Shown: positions 54,101 through 64,000 of the stretch, piece by piece
Numbering within the stretch: the stretch's first letter is position 1
How the letters are laid out: each line of letters opens with the position of its first letter
Source of the DNA: Hormiphora californensis
Taxonomy: Eukaryota > Ctenophora > Tentaculata > Cydippida > Pleurobrachiidae
Direction of reading: 5' to 3'
Assembly: GCA_020137815.1 (NCBI GenBank)
Contig: CM035350.1
Coordinates: 5,509,984 to 5,573,983, forward strand
Length of the DNA: 64,000 nucleotides
Made by a program: the position numbers and the translations under genes
The notes under the pieces: generated by a model
What the model was told of the DNA's origin: nothing
What the model saw: only the letters and a program-made list of their open reading frames with translations
The model's database searches: none

Positions 54101-54244
54101 GGTCCTCTAGTAGTTTGACTAGTTTAGCTTTGTTGGTGTTGGATTTGAAGGGGACTCCATAATCCCGCAGCTCCTTTTTGATATCTTCTGCTGTCCGTTT
54201 TTTCATCACGCATAACCTCAAATTAATTTGTTTAAAAAAAATGC
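51176..54244 (-). mobile_element. 3.07 kb compact non-LTR retrotransposon
   Basis: Flanked by ATGCATTAGAG (51165-51175 and 54245-54255), present once in the empty arm at 56674. On its sense (-) strand it has about 38 nt of leader, one 973-codon ORF, a 109-nt 3' UTR, and ends in a run of about ten C rather than poly(A). An extra ATGC sits at its 5' junction. Confidence 0.88.
51285..54206 (-). CDS. SAP-like / reverse transcriptase / restriction-like endonuclease protein
   Basis: Intact 973-residue ORF. I start it at MKKRTAEDIKKEL, because the upstream in-frame ATG at 54275 lies in flanking DNA. Residues 3-38 (IKKELRDYGVPF....KAKLVKLLEDH) resemble a SAP DNA-binding helix pair. The RT has RPTGIRPIGIGEVLRRLAGK, LLIDASNAFNSLNR, EGTTQGDTAAM and FYADDGLGGG (YADD near 472). 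The C-terminus has CACGEENTIDHLISC (near 762; CCHC-type), then DGARLDISSRGFW and IYFDVRIFNPR, a PD-(D/E)XK-like nuclease pattern. The protein should reverse-transcribe its RNA at a nicked site in the nucleus. Similar single-ORF proteins are common in cnidarian and sponge genomes; I do not assign a named clade. Confidence 0.88.
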   Translation of the reverse strand: MKKRTAEDIKKELRDYGVPFKSNTNKAKLVKLLEDHIASITPETNDPDEHYESDFHRDVCRAYNEVVFWRQNLVMVPSGKAGKDFVHEAANILNSFNNNGGSKTYAIMLLMILFPLVLQKPSANSKSRDHIAAIERRLTIFRNGDFDLLLREGRVIQSRLPSKDDKSRNALKSFTRLMLRGKVSQALRAIRDSDVAPVPITPEVVGELIKKHPPSSETSSLLQGPALPNTHCMFSEISAGAVTKAAKMLSGSGGPSGADSDLWKHMLLSKKLSPASSELAQAIATFAFKLATEPTDPKLLSAYVASRLVPLSKRPTGIRPIGIGEVLRRLAGKVITQALKPDLIECTAPVQLCAGLEGGVEAAVHAARDLFDLESTECLLLIDASNAFNSLNRIAALNNVKYTCPEFKIYLQNTYGLTANLFLCDGENNEVLKSSEGTTQGDTAAMHMYACCLMPLIRSVEDKDSKLTQIFYADDGLGGGTLSTVKTWWEKVKQDGPGYGYLPNPGKSWLIVKPEFEEAARSMFPDVNITSQGQRYLGSYIGTEEGQAEFVRNEVAKWESEIDQICDIALNEPQLAYTAYNIGLSKRWSYLMRTTPGISDQLGTIEEKIHQKLLPAITGQPVVNETLRLVAALPVRFGGLGVDNPQISSDSDYSFSKFVTEELSVAVLAQQETFKINQKERAEKKTLIHRTKNDIHQKKIDEIKNMMTTAEIRNLDLLMEKGASSWLTCLPLQSLNFTLNRQEWHDAMSARYNLPLVGQALPQHCACGEENTIDHLISCKLGGFVCFRHNNVRDFIGHELNKVCVDTKIEPHLLNVRGVNLPAGTITADGARLDISSRGFWSDMDNIYFDVRIFNPRISSNSNQTIAKTYEKHEREKKTSYLHRVLEVEKSTFTPLVMSTTGGLGREFNKTLKQLAEKKATKTGYSYDQCIRYLRLRLSFAMVRSVTISIRGHRGRLRAEGSSGRDDSIYQID

Positions 54245-55402
54245 ATGCATTAGAGTAAACAATAATAAATGGCAATCCGAGTTTTTATCAAAAATGAATC
54301 AAGTTTAGTTGGTGAAATAAATTATTAAAAAACGGTCATTTTTACCAAACATCGATTTTAACCCGTTTTGACAAGAAATTGGTAAATTCAGGCGCTAAAA
54401 ATTCGTACGGCCGTTACACTTGATCGATATTGATGTTAGCTAGAATTTCGGCTCTCTATCTAAAAATTCATTTTTACGACTGGAATGAATCCTAAATGAA
54501 CTTAAACAAAAAAGGTATTCCAAACCGGAATTTCACAGTCGCCTTTGGGTAACGATTTCCTTTCAAACGCGACTAATTTTAGGTCAATTGTACCACCACA
54601 AGAGACACAGTGGCCACTTTTCCGACACTAGGTCTGGCCAAGTGACCCCTATTGGACCGCTAGCGTCATTACTAAGTGCCAATAAGCAGGTGTAACGGTC
54701 GCGTATCACGTATCACATCTGCTAATTAGGACGGTATACCGATACAGCGTCCGTTAGAATGTAAGTTCTCTTGCTAACACGTCATAATTTGATGGGGATC
54801 ACATGACCCAACCTAGGCTTGGCAAGCTGGTCACTGTGATTCTTGTGGTGATCCAATTAAGCTCAAACTGGTCGCGTTCGAAAGAAAATCGATAGCCAAA
54901 CAAATTTGTAAAACTTTGGGACCAAAATATGGTCCCGTTTTGGCGTTCATTAAATGTTCATTCGGGCGAAAAAAATGAATTTTCATCCAGAGGGCTGAAA
55001 CTCCGGAATCCTCGAATGATTAACCATACAAATATTGTCACAAAATATCAGAGTGATTGAAATTAAATTTCTAGGAGAAAAGAAGGCCAACGTACCCTTA
55101 ATTTTTTTTGGGCCGCGCGGTATCTATCAATGCTGATTGATGATTTGGTCATGCTGGGCCATGGAGCAGCTTTGGGTTTGGAAGTGGAAGGCACAAACAA
55201 CCCGGGCGGGGAAATGAAAATTGCAATATCGATCAAAATGAAACTTTTCACATTGCTTAGAGAGCTTGTTATAAACTCCGCTTGACAACTTAATTAGTTC
55301 TGGCTCTAATACGCTTTTTACCTGACAAAATGTAATTTATTTTACAACTGACAAAACCCTATCCATCAGTCTGTTAGTTATTTAACTGAAAAACGCGTAC
55401 AG

Positions 55403-55466
55403 GCGAAGATGTCATGCCGTTGAGGGTAGCCGCGACGAAGGCTTGTCTGAATCTGAATTGTGCTAC
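55403..55466 (+). pseudogene. PRKDC: Truncated PRKDC exon 6 at the tandem-duplication junction
   Basis: Acceptor GCGTACAG and the first 64 nt of exon 6 (to CTGAATTGTGCTAC) are intact, then the sequence jumps to AATTCTGCAAGTTGG, the start of the second tandem arm. If spliced it would not continue the frame usefully. Confidence 0.9.
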
Positions 55467-57896
55467 AATTCTGCAAGTTGGTAAAATTAGCAAGAAAAAA
55501 AGGGAGAAAATTTTTTATTTTTGTTCATAAAGTGGATATCTGAAGACTCAAACTGAAAGTAACAGTTGTATAAGTTGTCACGAGACGATTTATATGTGTG
55601 TTTTGTTCGAAATCACGCCCTAAAACAGACTTTTTGAAATGAATATGCCCATATATGGGCATAGCTCGTGCCAACGTAATTGGGCCATGGTAGAGCCAAA
55701 ACTTTGTGATAAAATGTTTTAGAATGATCGTAGGAGCTCATTTAACCCGATACCAAGTGAAATTTTGAATTAATTTGGGCATTTGAAAAAATAGCACACC
55801 CAGCAAATCCATAGCGGTTCCCTCAATTTTTTGCCGACATAGCCATTGGCTATGTCGGCAAAAAATTGAGGGAACCGCTATGGATGAAATGCTATGCATA
55901 TCATATTGACTTACTTGACTTAAGGCGAGTGGTATTCGAAAACGCTGTATGTGAATATAAGAGATCATGGAGTGGGGAGACGGACGCTAGGTCTAACGCC
56001 TAATCGGACTCTAAATATAATACTTTTTGCTCAAAATTTAGAGAGGACTCTATGTCTACCAAGTCTAAAACAGGGGGACTTTATGTCTACAAAGTCTAAA
56101 AATAACGGTAGTTTAAGCCTAAAATCGTAGATTGCGAGCGATCGTTTTCGGCCGTTAGGCTGGAAACGAGAGCTCGCTGTGGTCCCTAACCTGTCCAGAA
56201 TGGTTAGGGCTGTTGTTTGGGGTCGAGGTTAGGGTATTGTTAGGGTTAGGTTTTAGACCTAGAGTCCTGGGACTTAACTCTTTGTCTAACGCCTGAGTAT
56301 GGGGGACTCTATGTATACCAAGTCTAACACAGGGGGACTCTATGTCTAAAATTTTTTGCTAAGTCTAAAAAAACCGGACTTTAATGTTAGACTTAGAGTC
56401 CGTTTTTGACTTAGAGTCCGCGACTCCATAGGAGTGAGACACCCGGAAACGAAAGCTGATCATTCTGGGTACGTTGGGCTTCTTTTCTCCCAGAAGTTTA
56501 ATTTCAATCACTCTGATATTTTGTCACAATATTTGTATGGTTACTCATTCGAGGAATCCGGAGTTTCAAAACATAAAAGTGTGAAGTTCATGAATGAACC
56601 CAATTTCTCGTTTTTCGGGTTTTTCCAAGTTTTCTTATAGTTAAATTCGATTTTATTCTTAAAAATAGCAACCATGCATTAGAGTAAACAATAATAAATG
56701 GCAATCCGAGTTTTTATCAAAAATGAATCAAGTTTAGTTGGTGAAATAAATTATTAAAAAACGGTCATTTTTACCAAACATCGATTTTAACCCGTTTTGA
56801 CAAGAAATTGGTAAATTCAGGCGCTAAAAATTCGTACGGCCGTTACACTTGATCGATATTGATGTTAGCTAGAATTTCGGCTCTCTATCTAAAAATTCAT
56901 TTTTACGACTGGAATGAATCCTAAATGAACTTAAACAAAAAAGGTATTCCAAACCGGAATTTCACAGTCGCCTTTGGGTAACGATTTCCTTTCAAACGCG
57001 ACTAATTTTAGGTCAATTGTACCACCACAAGAGACACAGTGGCCACTTTTCCGACACTAGGTCTGGCCAAGTGACCCCTATTGGACCGCTAGCGTCATTA
57101 CTAAGTGCCAATAAGCAGGTGTAACGGTCGCGTATCACGTATCACATCTGCTAATTAGGACGGTATACCGATACAGCGTCCGTTAGAATGTAAGTTCTCT
57201 TGCTAACACGTCATAATTTGATGGGGATCACATGACCCAACCTAGGCTTGGCAAGCTGGTCACTGTGATTCTTGTGGTGATCCAATTAAGCTCAAACTGG
57301 TCGCGTTCGAAAGAAAATCGATAGCCAAACAAATTTGTAAAACTTTGGGACCAAAATATGGTCCCGTTTTGGCGTTCATTAAATGTTCATTCGGGCGAAA
57401 AAAATGAATTTTCATCCAGAGGGCTGAAACTCCGGAATCCTCGAATGATTAACCATACAAATATTGTCACAAAATATCAGAGTGATTGAAATTAAATTTC
57501 TAGGAGAAAAGAAGGCCAACGTACCCTTAATTTTTTTTGGGCCGCGCGGTATCTATCAATGCTGATTGATGATTTGGTCATGCTGGGCCATGGAGCAGCT
57601 TTGGGTTTGGAAGTGGAAGGCACAAACAACCCGGGCGGGGAAATGAAAATTGCAATATCGATCAAAATGAAACTTTTCACATTGCTTAGAGAGCTTGTTA
57701 TAAACTCCGCTTGACAACTTAATTAGTTCTGGCTCTAATACGCTTTTTACCTGACAAAATGTAATTTATTTTACAACTGACAAAACCCTATCCATCAGTC
57801 TGTTAGTTATTTAACTGAAAAACGCGTACAGGCGAAGATGTCATGCCGTTGAGGGTAGCCGCGACGAAGGCTTGTCTGAATCTGAATTGTGCTACG
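55467..57896. repeat. Tandem duplication arm 2b (empty site)
   Basis: Repeats 49936-55466 without the nested retrotransposon. ACCATGCATTAGAGTAAAC at 56671 is the uninterrupted target. The enclosing transposon has lost its left CCGCGCGG end here (CATTCTGGGTACGTTGGG, 56459). Confidence 0.9.
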
Positions 57897-58127
57897 GAGG
57901 CATTCCTAACAGAGGAGGATCAAAATAACAGTCTCCTGGTGGAGGTTACCCTAGCACACTCTTACAAGAATCCCTCCCTGCTGAACCGGATATTGGGTGA
58001 AGCGGGGGATAGTAGCAGGGACGCTGTAATGCGTGCTAAATTGTGGCTGAGAGCTGGGGAAATGGGCCAACAAGGTGGTATAAAATCTGCAGTGGATGCC
58101 CTACAGGAGGTGGACTTAACAAACGAG
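57832..58127 (+). CDS. PRKDC: PRKDC copy 2, counterpart of exon 6 (complete)
   Basis: Same borders and phases as 13532-13827. Differences include LTEEDQ for LREEDQ and LLNRIL for LLDRIL. Confidence 0.88.
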
Positions 58128-58540
58128 GTAAACTACCCTTTCATATAGCCATAAATGTCATAAAATGTGCACCTAATTCTATAGCCGAAGGCCGAATTGC
58201 ATCAACTAGTAATACAAATTGTGATACAGAATCAAGTTGTAGTTATACCTTATAGCTAGACAGCGATTATACCTACCTTATAGCTAGACGGCGATACAGT
58301 GCTCTATCCCTTTACAGAGAGCTAATATATAACAACATCAAAAGAAAACGATTTTCTTTTGATATTTGGTAGTACATACATACCTAGCCCACCCCCCACC
58401 CAACTATAGACAACTATATATTAACTGCTTTTAAACTTTTAAAACTCAGACAACTATATTCTGCTTTTAAAACTCAGACAACTATATTCTGCTTTTAAAA
58501 CTCAGATTCCATGTCCTAACTCCTCGTACTTTGCACCTAG
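58128..58540. other. Copy 2 intron 6, without the insertions of copy 1
   Basis: Lacks the LINE and the family A element of copy 1. Has a small local repeat (TTTTAAAACTCAGACAACTA three times near 58430-58500) and two TTATAGCTAGAC repeats. Confidence 0.7.
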
Positions 58541-58692
58541 ACCGTTAACAATCTAGAGGTTGTAATAGAGCTATGTCTCTCACTGCTGCAAGAATTCGCC
58601 GACAAAGATGATAGCAGCATTGCTGATAGTTTAACAGAATCGAGAAAACTGACAACCTCTGTTCTCTGGGAATCAACTATGCAAGCTTTGAG
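58541..58692 (+). CDS. PRKDC: PRKDC copy 2, counterpart of exon 7
   Basis: 152 nt, phase 0 to 2, same borders. Differs by SSIADSLTESRK for SSIVDSLTESSK. Confidence 0.85.
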
Positions 58693-58913
58693 GTGAGCTG
58701 ATGATATTAGGGTGATACTATATAATATGTTATCAAGAGTCTCAGTGTCGTTATAGGAAACGAGGGTTTCTGTTAGGACAAGGAATTTTAACAACTCAAC
58801 TTCTATACGTACCCACATCTTCTTCGAAATAATCAGTATAGATTTGGGAGAAAATCAGAAAAAAGACTGGGGTTGGTCCCGTGATCTACTTCTGCCCGAT
58901 ACTTTAATATATA

Positions 58914-59082
58914 CAGTCGGACCCCGATTTAGTGGCCCCCGATTTAGTGGCACCCTGATTTAGAAGCAGGATTTTTTCCCCCGAAATAGGAAATTAACAT
59001 TATTTGACCCCGACTTAGTGGCACCCCGATTTAGTGGCAGGATTTTTTCCCCCAAGGATGTCACTAAATCAGGGTCCGACTG
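58914..59082. mobile_element. pogo/Tigger-type MITE
   Basis: CAGTCGGACCCCGATTTA termini flanked by TA, with internal GATTTAGTGGCACCC repeats. Family member of 19260-19432, at a different place in the gene, so an independent insertion. Confidence 0.8.
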
Positions 59083-59204
59083 TATTAGTGGGAGGGGGTG
59101 GGGGCTGTCACAAGAATCTCAGCTACCCTATTTACCAGATTTTTAGATTTCTTCCCTGCGGGAATTCGCCTGGATGATCTTTTTAAAAAAATCGCATATT
59201 TGTC

Positions 59205-59662
59205 TTAAAGGTTGACAAGATACCTAAAACTTTTCGTATATCGTCTTATTTTGATTTATCATTAATTTTCAGCATTTTTTCAGAATTTTTTGTCGGCTAG
59301 AAATATGTGCAAAATAGGGGGTCTACTGACAAATGAGTGTGCCTTTTTTTAAATTGATACTGGAATATCTCCGGTTCCTGATGAGATACAGAAACCGTTT
59401 TGGTAGCGTTGGAAAGGTCTTATTGAGACCAATCCAACGCAACCAAGATCAAGTAGCTATCTTTTGAGGAACCGGAAACGTGAATTTCAATTTGCGAGAC
59501 GCAGTGAGTGTGCCCAGTAAAACCAGTGCTGACAATATCGGTAGACCCCCTATTTCGAATTTTTTTCTAGCCGACAAAAAATTCTGAAAAAATGCTGAAA
59601 ATTAATGATAAATCAAAATAAGACGATATACGAAAAGTTTTAGGTATCTTGTCAACCTTTAA
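59205..59662. mobile_element. 458-bp foldback element
   Basis: Arms of about 140 bp (TTAAAGGTTGACAAGATACC and inverse) meeting in a unique centre with GTCTACTGACA. Absent at the matching point of copy 1 (near 16725). Confidence 0.75.
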
Positions 59663-60145
59663 AAATCGCATAAATCTCTTGTCGGCGCGCGAAGTGCGGC
59701 AAACTAAGGCCGTGAAGAGTGTGATCAGGTACAGGTATCTTCGATACCAAATAAATCTCACGTTTTTTTGCCCAAAAAACCGAGGATCTTATAAATCTCA
59801 CCAAAATCTTATCTTTCGAAAGTGATGGCGATTTTCTTATGGCGAGCCCCCCCCCCCCCCCCCCCTCCCATGTTTAAAATACCCGATGTATGTGATGGAT
59901 GATGTATAAATTGCACGCCTTCCAGACGTCAGAAGGGGGATAGTTAACAGTTATATGTCTCCCTACCCGAAGGTGTATATAGCTACTTTATAAACCGCCC
60001 TGTTTATAACCCGCACTGCCTCTCCCTCCCCTCTTTTTCTATCTCTACTTCCCTCTCTCACACGAATTGTCTAGGGGGTAATGTCTATAGTCGATGATGT
60101 AATATATAAAATCCTTCGTTTAACATGCACCATTTGCCAATACAG

Positions 60146-60230
60146 GCGAGGCAGTAGGAAAGGTAGTTTAACGTTCCCAAGTATACTACAATGTATAGCG
60201 CAAGAGGGCCGTCTTTCTCTCCTATCCCAG
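60146..60230 (+). CDS. PRKDC: PRKDC copy 2, counterpart of exon 8
   Basis: 85 nt, identical borders (CCAATACAG / GTCAGT). After the donor the sequence skips to the equivalent of 19170 and then degrades at about 60275. Confidence 0.85.
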
Positions 60231-61599
60231 GTCAGTTCAACTGCAGGTGGATACTCATAAAACTTTTATGCTTTTAAAATCTTCAAAATAAAAAAACCCA
60301 TTTTTTTGTTCAAAAGGGTTTTTTGGAAAACCCCCCCGGCTTTGGGCCTTTGGTTTTTTTGGGCCCCCTTTTAACCGTTACTAAAAAAAGGGTTCCAATT
60401 GGGCAACTAAATTAATAGGGGGGGGGGGGGATTTTTAAAAAATTTCATTCCGAAAATTTTAAAATTTAAAAAGTAATTTTTTCCCCAAATTGTGAAAACC
60501 AGTTTTAAAAATTTTTGGTCTAAAAGGTTTTTAAAGTTGGTTAATAAAACAATTTTTTTTTTTAATTCTTTTTTTGAGCAAAACCCCAAAAATAATTTTA
60601 GAGATTTTACCGGGGTTGACAATGATTTAATTTTTAATTTTTTCCCCCTTTTAAATTTTAAAATTTTTTGGGGTCCAAAAAAGGGTCAAAGTGGAAAAAA
60701 AAAATTGTTTTTTAAATTTTTGGTTGATGCAACCCCAAAATGGAAAATTTCAACCCTTTTTGGGGGGGGGGCCGGGAACAAGAAATTTTTGGTTTTTTCA
60801 ACCCCTTTTAATTTTGTGGAGGGTTTTTCCCCCGGTTGGGGCCCCCCGCACGAAACAAAAAATTAAAAAAGGAAAAATTTTTTAATTTTAAATATTTATA
60901 GGGAATTAAAAAATTTTTAATTTTGGTTTAACCCCTCGAAATGGGGGTTGGGGGGGCAAGAAATTTTTTTCAACTTTTAATTCTTTTATTTTTTCCATTG
61001 ATTTTTAGGGGCCCCCCCCCCGCCCAAAAATTCAAAAACTTTAATCCCCAAAAATTTATAAAATCCCAAAAAAAAAAAGGGAAAACCCTCGGATTATTTT
61101 TTCCCTTAGGGAAATATTTTATCAAAATGGGGGAACCCCCCCTTATTTCCCCAACGGGGGAAAAAATTTCCCATTTTTTAATTTAATGGTTTTTTTAAAA
61201 CCCTTTGTAACCTTCCCCAATATTTTTTTGGTTGCCAGAAAAAACTGAGAATCCAAAAAAACCCCGGGAAGGGTTTACCTTTTTTTTTTTCCTAAAAAGG
61301 GGTACCCCCCAAGTTATTTCCCCCGGGTCCCTTTTTTATTAAGAGCTTTTTTTCCAAAACCTTTGCCTTTAAAAATTTTTTGTTCCAAAGAAATATTTTT
61401 TAAATTTTATAGGGAGGAATCCCTAAAAAACCTTTTCCCCAAATCTCCTATTAAAGAAATAGAAGGGTTCCCCCAAAAATTCCCCCTTTTTTTACCCCTT
61501 TAACCATTCCCAAAAAGTTTTTTTCCCTTTAAGGATTTTTGGGAAAACCCACAAAATTATAATTTTTTCGGGCCCCCATTTTTTTGGAAAAGGTTAACT

Positions 61600-61968
61600 G
61601 GAAATTTCCCCCGGGAAAATCAGCCTAAAAAAAGGGAAATTTTCCATGAAAGGGGTTTTTTTTGGAGCCCAACCCCCCCCCCCCCCCTTCCTTTTTTTTA
61701 TTGGAACAAAAAAAAGATGTGAGGTCCCGGGTTCCCCCAAGGGTACCAAAGGAAAGGAAAAAATAAAAAGGGAAAAAGTTTGCGGGGCCAAGTGAAAAAA
61801 GGGATTTTGGGAAGGGGAAGGGGGGACGGGGGAAAGGGAAAAGGGGAGAACGGGTTTACTAAAAGAATTGAGAAGGTTTTCCAGGGGGATTTTTTTTAAA
61901 AAAAATCGGCTGGTGTCCCACCTACCCAATTTTAAAGTTTACTCAATTTTGGGTACCACGGCCCAAAT
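61600..61968 (+). pseudogene. PRKDC: Unreadable counterpart of PRKDC exon 11
   Basis: Recognisable pieces (AAAAGAATTGAGAAGG, ATCGGCTGGTG, AATATGTGATGGA) in the order of 20823-20946, with many homopolymer indels, so no frame survives. Left border is approximate. Confidence 0.6.
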
Positions 61969-63904
61969 ATGTGATGGACCCCTTGAAAATCCCTGGGGGA
62001 ATTTGCTTTGTTCCCCCGGGGAGGGATTGGTTCGAAAAAAGTAAGTTGCAGGGTCCCTGAAAAAAGGATACACCCTCCCGAAATGGGGGGGCCCAGAAAA
62101 AACAATTAGGAGGATTGATTTTAAACAGATTATATAGAAAAACGGGGGTTGGAAACCTGCAAAAAGAAACAGGGAGATTGATAAGAAAAGGGGGGGCGGG
62201 GGTGCAACCCCCTCCCCCCGGGGAAAGTCCCAAAAATAAATTTTAAAATCTAAGGTTTTCTCTCATTCGTTTCGGAACTCGAAGCTATGGGAGTGAGAGA
62301 GCGATAAGGGGCCAATTTTGAGACAAAAGAGAGAGAGAGAGAAAAGGAGAGGAGAGAGAAGAGGGGGGGGCGAGAGAGAAAAGAGAGAGAGAGGGGAGAG
62401 AGAGAGAAAGGGGGAGAAAAAAATTAGGGAAAAAACCCCGGGGGGGGGGGGGGGGGGAAAAAAAAAAGGGAAAATAGAGGGGGGAACATTTAAAAATTTT
62501 TGGTGTTTTTCCCAGCCTCCCATTTAAATACCCTGGGTGAGCAGCGAGGGTGGGAAATTTGGGTTTTAATATTGTAAATTTCACGGTGATGTTTAATCGT
62601 AAAGTATGCTGCTTTACTTTGCATTACCCAGGGTTTTAGTTTTGGGGCGGGGAAAAAAAAAGTGAAACCAAAGGGGGGGGGGGGGCCAACAGATCTCCGG
62701 TTATTTCAGTCACATTTTAAGCTTTTTTTCTATGCACTTAGTCGGGGTCTAAGGGGGATTTTTCCCCAAAGGGGTTACCGTAAGGGTTGGTGGAAAAGGC
62801 GCGGGAAAGGCGGCATTCATACTTTCTAGTTTTAAACCCATGGAGAATAAGGTGATGGGGGAAAATTTGCAATATTCCATATAGTGTACAGATCATAAAA
62901 TTTATCATAACCAGGGGAAAATGTAAAATTAAAAATTTTGACCCCCCGGGTCCTGCATGATCTACGCTCAAAACCGACGTAGGGAAAAGAGCAACAAAAT
63001 TTGAAGCAAGAAAAACGATAAAAAAAACTAAAAACCCCGGTTAACAACCCATCATTCCCCCAAGTCGATGTCTCATAAACCTTTAGGGTTCGGGGAAAAG
63101 AACATAGTTGAAGCAAGTTTGTACGGCAAAAGGGGGGTTTCATAAAAAAAATAGAGTGCCCGATACTATTACGCTTAACCGCCGTCGTGGTCAGGCAAGC
63201 AAATTTGAAGCAAGTAACGATAAAACTTTAAGGGGGTTACCCCCCTTTCCCAAAATTTCATCTCATTTTCCATGAACTCTTTTTTTTGGGAAATACAGAG
63301 GGGGGAAGGAAAGAACCCCCCTTTAAACTCTCTTTTTTTTAAAAAGCTTTATTAAGAAATTTTTTTATAAAAAAATTTTTAAAAATGTAAATTACACAAT
63401 TCGGGGGACGCCAAAACAAAATAAAACACCCCAAACGTTTTTATTTTCTTGTTTAAAGGAGAAATTCTTTTTTTTTTTGGGAAATTTGCAACACCTGTAT
63501 TTTCCCTAGAAAAAAAGTTTCTTTTTTAAAAAGTTTCTTGAAATATGGGGAGCTTAATTAAGGGAGATTGGGGGTAGTTCAAGTTGGAAAAAACAGAGAA
63601 AAAAGACAGAGAAAAGAAGGAGGGACAAACAGATTAGTAAAATATGCAGAAGGGGTATGCAATGGGCCCTACAAAAAATAGAGGGACAGATATGGAATTT
63701 TTTTCCCAATCGCCTCTAAATTCCATGATGGTCCCGGGGGGGTGTAACCCCAAAGGGGGTTAGTGAAATAGTATTACCCGCTTCCAAAACAGACCCAATG
63801 TTTAGCAGCCCCAGGGAAAGGAAATTAAATTAAAAAAGGTAAATTTAAAATTTATGAATACCTATTTTACTCAAACTTTTTCCCGAATCTTTTCTCTTTT
63901 TGGG

Positions 63905-64000
63905 AAAGCCGGATTTAAAAGACCACAATTTCCTAAACCCCCAAGGTAAGGGGTGCAAACCTTCCCAAAAGGAACCCCGGTTTAAAGATACGTGATTCTG
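63905..64000 (+). pseudogene. PRKDC: Unreadable counterpart of PRKDC exon 12, cut by the window end
   Basis: GGAAAGCCGGATTTAAAAG and ATACGTGATTCTG correspond to 23132-23222, with indels and substitutions in between. Confidence 0.6.

Larger units (their letters stand above)
50935..55120. mobile_element. DNA transposon with CCGCGCGG termini, hosting a nested retrotransposon
   Basis: Inverted termini of over 100 bp start CCGCGCGGCCCAAAAAAAA at the left and end in the inverse. TA flanks both sides, and copy 1 has the empty site GATACATATATCTATCAATG (13251). Without the nested 51176-54244 element it is about 1.1 kb and non-coding. Tc1/mariner-like by its TA duplication. Confidence 0.8.
49936..55466. 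repeat. Tandem duplication arm 2a (with nested retrotransposon)
   Basis: Nearly identical to 55467-57896 apart from the 3.07 kb retrotransposon (51176-54244), a 20-odd bp loss at the left end of the enclosing transposon in the second arm, and an 8-bp difference near 55485. The arm ends inside exon 6 (TGTGCTAC|AATTCTGC). Confidence 0.9.
60275..64000. other. Degraded, homopolymer-rich version of the 19.2-23.2 kb region
   Basis: Collinear blocks can be followed: 61856-62240 with 20820-21170, 62510-62700 with 21405-21600, 62815-63100 with 22010-22320, 63170-63560 with 22425-22790 and 63560-64000 with 22790-23225. Between matches the sequence is full of lengthened A, T, G and C runs, and 60275-61855 is barely alignable. 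The change begins abruptly. It looks like uncorrected consensus rather than biological decay. Confidence 0.8.

Noticed and set aside
60492-62584. Open frames in the 60.3-62.6 kb region
   Set aside because: They are made of homopolymer-encoded Phe, Lys, Gly and Pro runs in low-quality sequence.

Overview
The window is metazoan nuclear DNA. Coding sequence is split by introns with canonical GT..AG borders, exon phases join correctly across introns, and the introns are crowded with microsatellites, minisatellites, foldback (MITE-like) DNA transposons and non-LTR retrotransposons. The two conserved genes are PRKDC (DNA-dependent protein kinase catalytic subunit) and CLPX (mitochondrial ClpX unfoldase, zinc-finger type). 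The repeat style and the strong difference between the two PRKDC copies suggest a highly polymorphic marine invertebrate such as a sponge or cnidarian, but the species cannot be fixed from the sequence.

Layout. (1) 1-5080: a non-LTR retrotransposon with a restriction-like endonuclease (RLE), with a 24-25 bp tandem array upstream, an intact 1218-residue ORF and a 3' UTR, inserted into a GA microsatellite in a PRKDC intron. (2) 5164-32446: seventeen exons of PRKDC (copy 1, + strand, about 1,560 residues: part of the HEAT region, FAT, kinase and FATC, with a stop codon). Introns hold a 31-bp minisatellite phased on a splice donor, a giant 1.5 kb foldback made of a TATAGACGC motif, and many smaller palindromic elements. 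(3) 33478-38097: CLPX, broken. The last exon lies on the - strand at 33478-33659, while the preceding exons lie on the + strand at 35637-38012. A short inverted duplication sits at the break, and a 100-base N gap (38097-38196) follows. (4) 38197-45400: poorly coding DNA with a possible unidentified - strand gene and a 1.27 kb non-autonomous relative of the first retrotransposon, also sitting in a GA/CT microsatellite. (5) 45423-60230: a second copy of PRKDC in the same orientation, starting two exons further upstream, with different transposon insertions and an internal 2.4 kb tandem duplication. One arm of that duplication carries a nested 3.07 kb SAP/RT/RLE retrotransposon. (6) About 60275-64000: a homopolymer-rich, garbled version of 20.8-23.2 kb of copy 1, which looks like poor consensus sequence.

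PRKDC acts in nuclear non-homologous end joining and CLPX in mitochondrial proteostasis. They are convergent neighbours rather than parts of one system. The main value of the window is comparative. Because one locus appears twice, several insertions can be read as filled versus empty sites, which gives target-site duplications and ancestral states directly. Whether the second PRKDC copy is an allele placed in tandem by scaffolding (my preferred reading) or a real tandem duplication cannot be decided from sequence alone.
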